A DNA stretch of 64,000 bases from Lanius collurio (GCA_020086605.1 JACBWW010000020.1:10119449-10183448); one strand, 5' to 3'. Shown: positions 25,157-37,875, counted from the first letter of the stretch. The notes: generated by a model from the sequence alone, not told the origin. Program-made: numbers and translations.

Positions 25157-25600
25157 TGTGTTGATGCTGGCCAGATGCTGGGCAGCCACCAAAGCTGCTC
25201 ACTCATTCCCCTCCACAAACTGGACAGAGGAGAGAAAAGCTGAGACAAGGACCAGGATAGAGATCAGTCATCCAATACCATCACAGGCAAAACAGGCTCA
25301 GCTTAGAGATATGTATTGAATTTGTTACACTAACAAAGTCAGAGCAGGATAATGAGAAGTAAACTAAACCCTTAAAAACACCTTCCCTCCCCTCCTGCTT
25401 TCCAGCTCTACCTCCTACCCCAGTGGTGCAAGGAGACAAGGAATGGGGGTTACAGTCACTTCGTCACCTGTGGCTTGTCCCACTGCTCAGGGAGAGGAGT
25501 CATTCCCCTGCTCCACTTAGGGGGTTTCTCCCACTGGAGAAAATTTTCCAAGAACTCCAGCATAGAGTCCATCCCACAGACAACAGTCCTCCCCAAAGAG
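25157..25600 (-). mobile_element. LTR fragment of a second bird ERV family, antisense
   Basis: A GC-richer block that begins 'tgtgttgatgctggcc' and contains 'agccaccaaagctgctcactcattcccctcc', 'acaggcaaaacaggctcagctt', 'tgaatttgttacactaac', 'agagcaggataatgagaa', 'caccttccctcccctcctg', 'ggagacaaggaatgggggtt' and two related 'ctccca/cacagacaacagtcctcc'-type units. I recognise this as a bird LTR type distinct from the 24790 fragment, with an end rich in short tandem 'ctccagcgtgggtccctcccac'-type units. It peters out at about 25600 without a clear terminus. Open frames across it are chance. Confidence 0.72.
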
Positions 25601-28600
25601 CGATTGTTTAGGAGATAACTGTTGAGAACAGTTTTGTATGTGTAGTGTCAGGGATCAGTAATGTGTGACAACTAGTCACTAACATAACCAGTGAATAAAC
25701 TGAGCAACATTATGTTTTAAAGTTTGAAATTGGCTCAATTTGTCAGTCTTCTAAACAAGGAGTAGCCTCTGACTCCCAGACCCGTGTTCTGTTACAACTC
25801 ACTTTTCATCTCCTGATTTCAGTGTATAGATCCTGAGAGTAATACAAAGAAATTAGAAATTCTTTCAATATTAATTCAAAATATTCAAAAGGTCAGCAGT
25901 TATGCTGCTTTGGAAGATACATAAGCCAATTTAAATGTTGATGACAATGGCTAGTTATAATCACACAATCTCCCTCCACAGAGTTATGTAGGATTCCAAC
26001 TGATCTACATCAGTCTTTCTGAATCTATGACCCAAGCCTGGAGTACAAAACCTGATCCTCCAGAGTCTGTTAATCAAGAGTTTTGACTGGGAAGAAAAAA
26101 GATGCAAGAGCTGGAAACTAAAAAGCCCTGAAAACTACAAAAGACTTTCTTGCTCCTTCCAAGAGCTAAAAATGCTGCTTTTGCAGCTACTGCAAATTCT
26201 GCCTTCTTGGAAGCTGTGAAGTGATCTTGAGCCTCAAAGACAGGCCTTCTACCAGTAATTATAGAGCAGAATGATACCAGTGCTAAGGGAAGTTTGTTAA
26301 TTTCATTTTGCAAAATGCTTTTACTAGTTCTGCTGTATCAGCTTCATCTTAGTTCCATTGACTGTGTTGAAAGAAGTGTTTTTCCCCATCCCAGAGGTAT
26401 CACAAAGAAAATCTAAACAATTTTACAAAGCATTGTTAGGTTATAAGAAGAAAAGGAGCAGGGAGAAATTGGTGGAAAAAAATGTGAGAAACTGGAAAAA
26501 AGAAAAAAAGCAACATGAAATTGTGAACTGAATGGTGTGGAAGAGAAATACAACAGCGAATAATTTTTAATTCTATTCACGTAATTGTGTTTTTTAAAGA
26601 AAATAAGAAAAAAAAAGTATTTGGAAGCAGAAAGGCAACGCTTTTGTGTCTAAAGAAGCATTTCATTGTCAGTAAAAAAAAATGAATAGAAAATTCACTA
26701 GTTAAGACTTAAATTTCATATGCTACATTTGTAAATACCCACAAGTTTTGGAAGTAAGCTCAGACTTTTTACAAATGACTAGTACCTTCTCACACAAAAA
26801 TGTAATTTTTTTAGAACAAATTGCTTAATGAATTATAAAATACAGCAGATGATTCTTGACATTCCCTTTTTCACTCAACACAGCAAAAAAGAGTTCAATT
26901 TTTGGGTCATTATAGAAAACAATGCAATCAAGATAATGAAGTAAAGAATTAGTTTAAAAATCAAGCTATAAAAACTGTTCCTTTGATTCTGCAAGAGACA
27001 ATGCTGTGGAAATGTTACACTTGAATTTAATATTCTTCAAAAAAAAAGAAAACTTAAAATGCTGACAATAATTTTACAGAAGAGTAATTTTTGATATGTT
27101 TATTTTTCTCTAAATATATCTTTAAAATGTTTTCACTTATTACCCATTCAATTTCATGGACAGTGCAGGCAGAAATAGTTACTGCATGAAATGAATACTC
27201 CTCTTTAACACTTAGGGCCATAATTATTGATAGGTGGGAGGTCAGCTTCGGTCTGGTGTCATACAGAACTCCTCTAGAAATCTGGCTGTAAATTTATTAC
27301 TGTAATTCAAACCACAAATGTGTTATTTTAAATTTCCAGCAAATTAATGGTGTGAAAAATGTGTTATTTGATATAACATTGTACTCAGACTCCCAGGGTT
27401 GGAACTTTCCTGATAGCAGCCCAAAGGGTGCTATGGAAGAGAGGTGTCCTGTCTCCAAAGCAGTGCTGATAACCCCTTTTTCTAGTCCTTAAAATAACCA
27501 TAACCCTTCCTTCTGTGTGTGTGTGTCCAGATTCAGACGATACTTAATAGATCCCAGTTTCCTATTAGTTATCTGTATAATTAGTGGGCAAAAAATGTGC
27601 ACATTACCTTGACTTGGGTGATCATTATTATCCTCAGAAAGGAATTTTTATATTTACATTCAGTTCTACTGTTAATTCCATTCCTTCTACTTTTCTTGAG
27701 AAAAGAGTCTTCAGTTTTGTTGGAACAAAGATTCCAGGATCAAGAAGTCACTATTGTCCCTCTTAATGAAAAAATGGAGGATTTACATACTTCTGTACTA
27801 TCAGTACTGGAAAGTAAACAAAACCTTTTCAATCAATTCTGAAAGCAAGCCTGAGCTTCCTACAACTCTAACAGATATGCCCTGATGACCAGTGTAATAA
27901 TAATTGTACCATAGATCCAAAATTTCGAACATCAAGAGGTACTGAGAACTGGATGCAGATTCTGCATCAGTGCCTAATGTAAACCTGAGATTGATTTAAG
28001 TGCAGAAAGTTGATATTTCCTTTCCCTATCGTAACCTTGAAGAAACAGCCATGGCATGAGTGTCAGGAACTCTCAGACACAGTGCTTCAAGATTTCAGAT
28101 CCTTCATATTTCTTATGCTTATTATTTGTCAAACACTATGCAAATCACTTCCCAATCATTTGATTTTTCATCAATACAAATATCTCTTTAAAGCATGGTT
28201 TATTATAATGACTAAAATAATCTTCTGGTAGGCTCTATAATAGAGAAAGAAACCAACATAAACTGGCTGAAACATCCAATTTCCAGAATTTTTTCTTAGA
28301 TAACTATGTTTCTTAGGTCTGTCAATACAAATTCACTTTGTAGTAGAGAAAAAGAAAGGGTATAATCATTGGCTATATAGTAAAATATTCTAATGTAGAG
28401 ATTTATCCTATAACATCTATTCTATAGCCTCTTCTGGAAAGACTACTTTTAAGGAGACTATAATTTTCTTTCTAATGTAAGAAAACAATTGATCTATAAA
28501 ATATGTTCTTTAAATAGGGAATCAATTCGCTTTAAATGAGTTACCTAACTCAATACTATTGTCATAATCTGTTGAATTTCTCAGCACCTCTGTGAGAACA

Positions 28601-29861
28601 ATGAGATTTAATGTCAGATCCTGTGTGACATAACCTTAGTTCCACTATGTATTAAAAATGTTACACCTCAATAGCAACATTCTCTAGAAATAAACCTCTT
28701 AAGTTCTAAGTCTCAGTAAGCCTTCAGCATAGTATTGTCCTGTGTGGTCATTAAATTTTAGATGGAACAAGTCAGTATTCCCTATGGGACTTAATTACAG
28801 TTTTTCTATCTGAGGACAAGGACTATGCTATGGATATTTTACAGTATTATGCAAATAACAGGGAATATATAGATTTTTTTCTAAGAAATCCAGATAACTT
28901 ATTATTCTGGTGAATATAAGGAAAACTGAAGAAATATATTTTCTTCATAAATTAGGTCACATAATATACTAATTACTTTCACCTGAAATTTTCCAGTAGG
29001 GATACACAGGGAGCCTTAAAGTTGTCTCATATTATGCCCATATCAGTCAGACATTCCACCATAATGTGATCATTGTCTGACTTAAGACAGAAATTCTGCA
29101 AAATCAGCCCTATGCTTGAATATTGATGGACTTAGCTCAGTTGAACTGAGTAGGATTTAATTGTTAGTAATTTTTGCAACTGTGCATTTATGAGACAGGT
29201 TTCATATGCTTTCTTAAATTGAAGGGGCTCTGTATTAAAAAAAAGGTAAGGAAATATATGTATTGAATACAGTATTGCAGAGCACATACATTTCACAGAT
29301 GACCTCAAGAATGTTTCCTGCCTGTCAATGAAAATAGTTTCAGAGAAGAACAAGATTCCATATTATGAAATCATCAAACAGAATGCAACAATAAAAATGT
29401 GAAGACTAAATATATGAGATCGTCTTCCTTCAAAACCTAGTATTTAATGTTTATACCTTAATAAATGAAGATTTCATTTTCAAATATAAATCAGCTGAAA
29501 GCTGAAAAAAGGTTGCTAATCGATTTGCTTTAATTTTCAAGAATTACTAAAAATTAATTCCATATACCTATTGAATTCAGCAATTGAGTGAACATGATGT
29601 CCACTAAGTATCTTTTTTTTTTTTTTAATGTCACTGTAAAACATTAAGTATGAAAAATTCCAAGCTCTAGTGGCACTTTTGAAGCAAGAACAGGTACGTC
29701 TTAAAAGCAGTTTCTATTTTATTTTCATAATTTATTTGCCTATTAGGAAATTCTCCTCTGCTTATATGAAAAAATACCCTGGGAACATGATCAGCTTTAG
29801 TAGAGCACTTTGTATTTCTTATCCTGATTACTTCTTTTCTCATTACTTTTCTGTCATCAGA
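25601..29861. other. AT-rich unique sequence, no gene seen
   Basis: No recognised element or exon. A (TG)6 run lies at 27514-27526 and a T14 run at 29613-29626. Several 60-80 codon frames have no recognisable domain. Confidence 0.55.
29613..29626. repeat. T14 homopolymer
   Basis: Fourteen consecutive T. No adjacent retroposon body was recognised. Confidence 0.9.
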
Positions 29862-30100
29862 CAATCACAGAATAATCAAGGTTGGAAAAGACCTTCCAGA
29901 TCAATTAGCCCAGCCTTCAACCCAGCATCACCATAATCATCCCTAAACCTCATCCTCTAGTGTCCCACCCAAATGCTTCCTGGACACTTTCACAGGCAGT
30001 GATTCCACCACCTGCCTGGACAACTTATTCCAGTGCCAAACCACTCTTTGAGTGATGCCGTTTCTTTCTACTATCTGATCTGAACTACCCCCATTTATGG
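29862..30100 (-). mobile_element. CR1 LINE 3'-end fragment, antisense
   Basis: Begins at the inverted CR1 terminus 'caatcacagaataatcaagg', then 'ttggaaaagaccttccagatca', 'acccagcatcacc', 'gtgattccaccacctgcctgg' and 'caacttattccagtgcc', and ends in 'tgatctgaactacccccatt'. The 'ggttggaaaagacctt' and 'cccagcatcacc' blocks mark a CR1 group different from those at 6812 and 13454 and resembling the copy at 61051. Noncoding. Confidence 0.92.
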
Positions 30101-31453
30101 TAAATATCATCTGTACTCTTTCTTTGGTCTTTTAATTCTTGAAAAGAATCAGGCTATGAAAATACAATAGAGAATATAGTTTATTGGAAATAGCACTGAG
30201 GATATTGTTGCTATTACCCTGACATAAATTTGTATTCCATTAAGGTTTTATTTTTTTATAGCATAGTGTGATTAAAAAAATAAATAGGCAAGTTATTAAT
30301 TTTTTTAAAATATTGAATTTATGCACTATATATAATTTTTTTAGGTTTTCATATATATTTTCATTTATGTTCAACCTGTATGCAGTGAATCTCCAAATTA
30401 AAATTAGGGTAATAGATAATGTATGCCACATAAATGCTGCACATGAATCAGCTTTCAAACACTCCTTTCACTCAAAATATTTTTGAATCAGTATAAATTA
30501 AAGATGAAAAGCTGTTTTTTCTACCTTCTCTGCATCTGAGCATTGATTACACTTTAGAAATGGTATGAAAAAGCAGACCTCTCATGTCTGTCTCTGATTT
30601 TGACTAATACTATTGGTTGCTGGACACACTCTCTCCTTTATCAATAAGTATTTCTATAACTTATTTAACTCTGAATTTGCAGATTGTGAAGGTGTTAATG
30701 CCATTTCTTCATAATAATGAAACCAACAAAAATTCACCTCACAAAATCAGAAAAGTTTAAATTACTAAGAACCTTTAAAAAATCTTATAATGTAACAAAA
30801 TATATCAGAGTTCATTTCTCAAAAATATAACAGATTCTAATAGTTTCTGAATGCTTCTAAAACATTAAAAAGACAATCCTGTGCCTAAAATACTAGGTAA
30901 TATACAAATTGTTTGCTGCCATGGAAACTGACAAGAATTGCTTGAAATTCTGTGTGTTATTTTACCATATATTTTTTATATAGATTTAATGCATTTTAGC
31001 TTTTGTATTTAACTTTTCCATAAAAATAGTTTTTCTGTAATGGCTACTCTTAACTAGTTACCCATAACCTGTAATAAGGATGAATGGTGTGGAAAAGTCA
31101 GAGGCTTTAATTCTTATAATACTAGTTGCTGCTATGTGTTTTAAAATCCAGGGCTCTTGCCTAAGAAGCTAAAGTGCTTTAGATTGGTGAGCTTAGAGAC
31201 ATTCAACAAAACTGATAATAATAATAATGACATGAGCACATTCAAATTTTTGTTGGCTCTTTTCCAAGTGGTCTAACAAAACCAGCCCTTTTTGGTAGGT
31301 ATTTTGTTTATATTTTTAGACAGTTACTAGCAAAGCTTCATCTTTGATTTATACCATTAAATGAGCTAGCACATCTTACAGGCGTGTCAGCATTTCAGAA
31401 GAAGTTTTGGCAAGTTGACTGTATAATACTTAGCTGATACCTACTGCCTATTA
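30101..31453. other. AT-rich unique sequence, no gene seen
   Basis: No coding exon, RNA gene or mobile element recognised. Very AT-rich around 30240-30370. Confidence 0.55.
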
Positions 31454-31815
31454 ATGCAAACCACCTAACCATCCAGCAACTTGTCATCCACAGACTGATG
31501 CCCAGCCCACTCCTGAGCAGCGCGCAGCCTGTGGCTTCCAGCAGTTTATATATGGAGCATAACATTCTGTGAACTGGAATATCCCTTTGGCCAGTTCAGG
31601 TCAGTTGTCCTGGCCATGCTCCCTCTCAACTCCTTTTGCACATACTCACTCACAGAACATGAAAACTGAGTAGTCCTTGATTTAAAGTAAGCTCTTCTTA
31701 GCAATAGTTAAAACATCAGTGTGTTACCAACATTATTCTCATACTGAATCCAAATACAGCATTGTGACAGCTACTAAGAAGAGCATGAATTCTCTCCCAA
31801 ATGAAACCAGGATTA
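31454..31815 (-). mobile_element. LTR fragment (same family as 50981-51700), antisense
   Basis: Read on the minus strand, it starts 'aatcctggtttcatttgggag' (the family start is 'tgtcctggtttcagctggga'), then 'ttcttagtagctgtcac', 'gtattcagtatgagaataatg', 'aacactgatgttttaactattgctaag', 'tcaaggactactcag', 'aggacaactgacctgaactggccaaaggg' and a TATA box (sense 'ccatatataaac', 31552-31541), then 'gcatcagtctgtgg'. The U5 end is missing beyond 31454, so this is a 5' (U3 plus early R) partial LTR. Some bases differ from the copy at 50981, consistent with independent old insertions. Confidence 0.85.
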
Positions 31816-33076
31816 TTAAAAATACTTTTCTAATGAATTTGTGTTTTCTATTAAAAAAAAAAATCACTATTATTCCATTTGCGGGCAAAGCAAGAATCGT
31901 CTATTATTGCGCAACCATCATGTTATGGATGTGAAATTTTTACTTCAAGTGTCTAGAATGTTGTAAGGACCAAAATTAGAAATGGGTTGAGGAAAGCAGA
32001 TATGAAAAGGCACCCAGCCCTGGGCTAGAATAATAAACAAGATTTGCTATATTTACCCTGCTTTCTAAATAAGGTTTTACATGTATTTTGCCCTAAAGAG
32101 ACAAAGCCGAAGTTTAGTACTGTAGGTACCACCTTATAGATGTTAATTACTTTCATTTTAGTATCATGACTTTTATATGTAGAAATGTGGCTTCAAAAGG
32201 AAAATTAAACTAGCAAAAGAAAAAAAGAAGGGGAAAAATAATGAGATGGTCAATGTGTTTACTTTTAGCTTTTGACCAAAGACCTAAGTTATCCCATTTT
32301 CTTGGATATTACGCCATTTTATAAAGTATATATGAGACAACCCTCACCTCTCCTATTAGTTTTAAAATCAATAGAATGAAACCAACTAGAAATCTGAGTG
32401 CAAGACATAAATCTTCGGTGTAGATCCAAAATGAAAAATTCTTGGAAAGTATAGATATCTGTGAAACAGACATAGAAGTTTCAGACACACCATTGTCATT
32501 ATATACATCATTCCTATTTTAAATTATGCATTTTTACTTTCAGTAGGTTTAGAGATGCTTCACCACTAAAGGCAGGTACAGAGTCTAATATTTGGTATTG
32601 AGGTAGGTAAATTGAGGATATTTCCATAAAGAAGACTGTTTTTTACTATAAATTGAGTTCATATTGAATTGAAATAATGTCAGCCTGTCTCTATGAATAC
32701 TATGAATATATGAATCAAGGTAAGATACACATATATATACACACACAAGAATACATATGTATGTATACAAAATCTCAGGTTTTAGTTCTATCTCTAAGAA
32801 CAGGGATCTCAGCCAGAAAATACTGCAATAGGTTCTTTCCTGTTATTGGAAGGAGAATATCATAAGGAACCCTTTTTCAGGAATCCTCTTTGAGAAAACT
32901 CACAAACGCAGAGCAGGGGAGAATTTCTGAAGGCTGTAATGTAACTTCTTCTAATTGTATTGACCTCATGGAGATCTAAAAACTGCTACTTATTTTTTAT
33001 CTTGACTTGGATCCCTCAATAAATGTCAATCTTCAAGCAGAAAAAAGACAGCACTTTTACATGGAAGCTTCAACAT
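31816..33076. other. AT-rich unique sequence, no gene seen
   Basis: No recognised gene. It contains a short alternating purine-pyrimidine stretch (TATATA, CACACA, ATGTAT) at 32729-32768. Confidence 0.55.
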
Positions 33077-33245
33077 TTTGCAAAATTGCTTGACTTTTCT
33101 TGATTAACCTTACCTCCTTCTATGACAAGGTGATCCATCTGGTGGACTTTAGTGAACCATTCTCCTGGTGAAACTGGCTGCCCATGGCATGGGTCCATGC
33201 ACTGTTCACTGGGTTAAAAAATTGACTTTACTCAGGCTTCTCCCA
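33077..33245 (+). mobile_element. CR1 LINE fragment, reverse transcriptase region, runs into assembly gap
   Basis: 'aattgcttgacttttcttg', 'ccttctatgacaaggtgatccatctggtgga', 'cattctcctggtgaaactggctgcccatgg' and 'tgttcactgggttaaaaaattga' follow CR1 ORF2 in the middle of the reverse transcriptase domain, with an internal deletion of about 60 bases between the second and third blocks. Decoded, the third block reads like 'WLPMA' followed downstream by 'GLKN', with a stop nearby, so it is inactive. The sequence is cut by the N run at 33246, which probably hides more of the copy. Confidence 0.85.
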
Positions 33246-33606
33246 NNNNNNNNNNNNNNNNNNNNNNNNNNNNNNNNNNNNNNNNNNNNNNNNNNNNNNN
33301 NNNNNNNNNNNNNNNNNNNNNNNNNNNNNNNNNNNNNNNNNNNNNNNNNNNNNNNNNNNNNNNNNNNNNNNNNNNNNNNNNNNNNNNNNNNNNNNNNNNN
33401 NNNNNNNNNNNNNNNNNNNNNNNNNNNNNNNNNNNNNNNNNNNNNNNNNNNNNNNNNNNNNNNNNNNNNNNNNNNNNNNNNNNNNNNNNNNNNNNNNNNN
33501 NNNNNNNNNNNNNNNNNNNNNNNNNNNNNNNNNNNNNNNNNNNNNNNNNNNNNNNNNNNNNNNNNNNNNNNNNNNNNNNNNNNNNNNNNNNNNNNNNNNN
33601 NNNNNN
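33246..33606. other. Assembly gap, 361 N
   Basis: Unresolved bases. The gap opens inside a CR1 copy and closes on an A15 run at 33607-33621, so the break is probably due to repeat and homopolymer content. Any open frame drawn across it is an artefact. Confidence 0.99.
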
Positions 33607-33621
33607 AAAAAAAAAAAAAAA
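33607..33621. repeat. A15 homopolymer at gap edge
   Basis: Fifteen A directly after the gap. It may be longer in reality, with part of it inside the gap. Confidence 0.85.
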
Positions 33622-36179
33622 GTTCAGTTAGTGTCTCCTACTCTTGTAATTAAATATTGGGCACAAAAGTTCATTTCTTTGTTATATGATTGCATAAAAG
33701 GAAGTAAAAAATTTCAAATATAAATGGAGAGGCAAAAATTCTCTATCGTGGAATCAACAGTTCTAGGGTCACCCTCTTTACAGAGAATCAGAGAAGGTAA
33801 TGAAACGGACAAAATGTAAAAAGTAAATCATACCTTTTTATTGTGAATTCAGGAAGATCACTTAGTAGGAGGGGAAGAGAAGAAAGCCTTACTACTTCAA
33901 ATGGGAACAAGAGTGAAATAATATATGAAACATCAAACACTTACTATTTTTAATAGAAACCAATAACTCATCAAAAATAGTCAAACTTTTAAAAAAATTG
34001 GTAAAAATCACTCATGTGAGTAGAAAAGGATACTTCACTCATCTGTACACTGTTGAACAAGTACAGTTTTTGTTTTTGAGAGAATGTCATATTTTAGAGC
34101 AGAGAGTAATGTTACTGTCGTACATTAATTCTAGTTCACAATGTCTTCTGAAGGTAGTCTTCTCAATTAACCCTGACTTGGACATGATGCACTGAATATG
34201 AAAGAATATAAATTTTACAACAGTGCCTATGATGCAGGGGTATCTAACAAAGACATGTTTCAGTCTTGTATCATACAGTCCTTCTTTTAGGGTTTGGAAT
34301 ATTTGTAGTCTCTGAAAACAGCGCTATTTATCTATGTATGCAGAACGACCTTTTCAAAGTCTTACTGTTTTTAAACTGAGCTGAGGGGTTTTGTTCAGTT
34401 TGATGTCTCTCCACATTCAACATCAAATCTACTAGAGAAGTATATTTACTTTCTCTCTCAAGTTATACGTGTGCTTATATGGATTGTCTCTATATTTGTT
34501 AGCTTTTCTGTATTTCAACTTTTATTTTCTTTTCCAACTGATTCTGTGACAGTAAAATTGCCCTCAAGTCTATCACAAGACCCTGTTTCTCAAGAGTTTA
34601 ATCTAAGTTTTTTAAATTTCTTGCTGTCATCAATAATCCTCCCATTTCTTTTTCTTGTGATTTTACCTCAAAAAAAAATTATAACTAAATGAAGAATTCT
34701 GCCTGAAAAATAAAAAAGTGGACAATCACAAAGCAGTAATATTTTATGTTCATGACTGAACAAGAAAAGAAGATATTAATTATGAATTTTCACACACCAA
34801 ATATGAGCTTTGATGCTGTATATTCTTTCCAGAGACACTTAATTGAGGCAAATTGGACAAAGAGCAAACCACTAGAAAGTAATCATTTCCAAGTTTGTTA
34901 ATATCTCACGGAAATTTTGACTGACTGATAAACTGCCTTTTTTTTTTTTTATCCTTGGGTTGTACTGTCACTTCTCTCTCTTATTACCCACCTACATCTC
35001 ATTTCATTTTCCTGTTTCTCTGGCACCTGTCTTACTGTGACTTGAAACTGCATATAACGTGTTAAGGATTCAAAGTTGAAGTTTGATTTATTATGGTGCC
35101 TTTGCTTTGCAATTGTGAAAGGCAGCTCTGACCCCTTCGCTTTCCTGCGGAATTCCATGGTTAATCTTATGTAATATTCATTACCTCATTCAGATTTTTA
35201 ACTAATTTGCAAATTATATTGTTTCATTTTGTTGTGTTGTACAAGGAGTCTAAGGCATCTATATAGATGTCAAAATTTACCAGTGCTGGAATTTTGAAAC
35301 AATATAAATAAAAAAGCTTCTACTCTCTTACCTGTCCTCAGATGCTTTTTAAGTATTTGAACCAACCAATGAACACTACTCCGCAAACCCATCAGTGTGG
35401 TAGTTTGCAGCAAATTCTTGGTGTTGATTCAGAGAAAATTACAGTGGTTACAGAAGAAGAAGGCAGAACCAGAAATTATTTTGTTAGGTAGTTAAGTTTC
35501 TTCTCATGCATATGTGTAACACAGGCATCTCTCTGAAACCAGTGCAGTATTCCAACATGCTTCCAGAGAGTAAGAGATTCTGCTTGATGCAATGGTAAAG
35601 AAAACACTATGAATCATGATTGCAAACAAGTGTTAAATTATTTTGACTAAAAGAGTGGGGACATCTGCCAAAAAATCTGAGTATGTATGTAGATCACTTA
35701 ACTTAGAAGTCAATGCATTTCCTAGCATTTATAGTCACAAGATTCATGTAGTAGATCAGAAATTTTGTGTCTTTTTTGCAGACCTCCTCTATGTGCTAGT
35801 TTTTATACACAATTCAGTCCGAATCTGTAATAATACAATCCTGCACTTCACCAAAATCTTCATATGTTGCCTCTGCTATTGAAGAAGAATTAGATTACAC
35901 TTCCAAGAATATTCTAGATAAAATAGCATACATGGTTTTCTTAGGGATCTGTCATTGCACACAAGTAAATTGTGGTGAGAAAATAGATATGTATGTCTGC
36001 ATATGTTTAACCAATAAAGATACACTTACATACAGTTCTAGATAGGTTGTTGCAAACTAAAGGTCTCTACGTCTTAGAAACCTACTGCTCTTGAAAAGAT
36101 TATATTTTTATGGTTGCACCTAAACATATGATTTTATTTATTAATAAAAAATTGCTATCTCTGTTGTGTTTTAAATCAT
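33622..36179. other. AT-rich unique sequence, no gene seen
   Basis: No coding exon or mobile element recognised. It includes a T12 run near 34939. Confidence 0.55.
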
Positions 36180-36900
36180 AACCGTGTGCCCCAGCCAAAC
36201 CATCTGTAGTTGTGCCTATTGGAGCCCTCAGAGTGAGACCAGGCTTGAATTACCCTCACCAGCTTCACTTGGCCCTCCACCTTCAGCTGTAGCAGGTCAG
36301 CTACTGGAGGGCTTTTAAGCCCAACCAGAGGGTTCAATAGAAGAAGAGAAGGGTTTGTATCTGTTCTCTGTCCTGTCTTCTTGTTTGGATTTCCTGGACT
36401 AGCTTGGCTGCTGATCACTGGATGGGTTTTGTTGCTGCCATCATCTTGACTCTGCTTGTCTGGATCTGGAGCATCAAGGACTGAAAGGTACTGAAAGATA
36501 AACTGTGCTAAATTGGAATTGGGAAAGGAGAAGCTGAAAGCCTAAATACCAAGACAGCAAGGAATGGATAAAGATGACTGTGCTGCACTGGACTGTCAGA
36601 GCCAATTGAATTATCTGAAAAGTGTGTGTGGAGCTCTTAGACAAAGTAAAGAGACAAATCAAGTAGATCTCATTCCCAGCAGTTGCAAAATGTACATGTT
36701 CTGTATTATGGATAAGTATGTAAATGTATAAGTACTGTGTTAGCTACAAGTTCTGTGTTAAGTAAATATAAGTAAGTGAGCTATATAAGTTATGAATAAG
36801 TGTGTAAAAGTAGTATAATGTGTAAGTGTAGAATAAGTAAACCTAATACACAAAAGAAGTATAAGTAGCTATAATTGTACAAATTAGAAAATGTGTGAAT
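36180..36900 (+). mobile_element. Probable ERV/LTR-derived segment with TAAGTA-rich tract
   Basis: The first 300 bases are GC-richer than their surroundings and read like LTR or untranslated leader sequence: 'agggcttttaagccc' near 36309, 'ctgttctctgtcctgtcttcttgtttgg' at 36361 and 'gctgctgatcactgga' at 36407. They are followed by an A-rich segment and, from about 36710 to 36880, by a quasi-periodic tract of TAAGTA, GTATAAGTA and AATAAGTA units. I associate this type of tract with bird endogenous retrovirus sequence from memory, not from an alignment. No TG...CA boundaries with target duplication were found. A 241-base frame on the minus strand (36176-36418) is not convincing as a gene. Confidence 0.4.
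36710..36880. repeat. Degenerate TAAGTA-type tandem tract
   Basis: More than a dozen occurrences of AAGTA, TAAGT or GTATAAGT in 170 bases with irregular spacing, among them 'taagtatgtaaatgtataag', 'taagtaaatataagtaagtg' and 'aagtataagtagctataa'. It is too irregular for a recent microsatellite. Confidence 0.6.
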
Positions 36901-37708
36901 TCCCGAATGATGCCCAAAGATGTGATGCATATTTTAAACAATAAGAAGCATAATCTGCATAATCACATTGATTTGTCGTACAGAAGTGCTGAGTTCCTGC
37001 ATATCTCTTTCATGCTCTTAAAACATGTCTTTCTGCAATCCCTACAGGAATCAGTATTTCCTTTGTGAATGATTTTTTGTGAAATTTATTTATCGCCATG
37101 GGGAAAATTTTAGAGTTTCTTCATGTTTCAAACCCAGTTGAGTAAAACAAGCACTACCTCAGCTATGTAGGATCAAACCTTTAAATAAAGCTGACATAAT
37201 TTAGGACTATTTGAAGATTTTTTTCTCAGTATTGAGGAGAAAAACTATTCAAAATCTGAAAAATTATAACAGGTATTATTCATTATATTGATGCATTAAT
37301 GATAAAGTTTATCAAAGCATACCAGGTTGCTTTGTTTTGCTTGTTAAAATTTTTCCTTTGATTCATCTTTCTTCCCTGTTTTTCTGCCTCATTCCAAACT
37401 GGCTTTTGATTTACTTGGTATTTTTTCTGCTGTTCAGACTTGCTAAAGTGCTTTTGTCAACAGTTCAGTGGTTGAGTGAAGCAAAGTGTTAGTTAATAGT
37501 GTGAAAGCTTGGTGTGCTGTCAGAAAAGGGCAGGCCATTAACTTGTGAAATTCTGCTTTCAATGTTCCACAGCCCTGGCAGAACACCATCTCACTGATGA
37601 TTTGCCATTAAAGTTACAAATGGCATCTGAATTTATGACACTTTGTAATTAAGCACCACACTTCTGCCTAGAGCAGTTAAGATGGCAGACTATGAAAGAT
37701 GGTTTATA

Positions 37709-37725
37709 ACACACACACACACACA
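37709..37725. repeat. (AC)8 microsatellite
   Basis: Eight AC units followed by A-rich sequence. Confidence 0.9.
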
Positions 37726-37852
37726 TTAAAAAAATCAAACAACAACAAAAACAAAGTAGAAAAAGAAAAGAAAAACCACAGCCACACTTGAGAACAGCTC
37801 CCTTTCACCAGAAGCAGTAACCGTTTCAAAGGGCTACAATCTTAACAGTACC

Positions 37853-37875
37853 ATCTGACCTTTAAATGGTCAGAT
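37853..37875. repeat. Palindrome, 8-bp arms ATCTGACC/GGTCAGAT, 7-nt loop
   Basis: Perfect inverted repeat with the AT-rich loop TTTAAAT. Protein-binding dyad or chance; no function is assigned. Confidence 0.8.

Noticed and set aside
25423..25611. Proline/leucine-rich frame in a GC-richer block
   Set aside because: The block is an antisense LTR fragment, which explains the composition.
33168..33653. 161-codon frame
   Set aside because: It is drawn across 361 N; only the first part is real and that is CR1.
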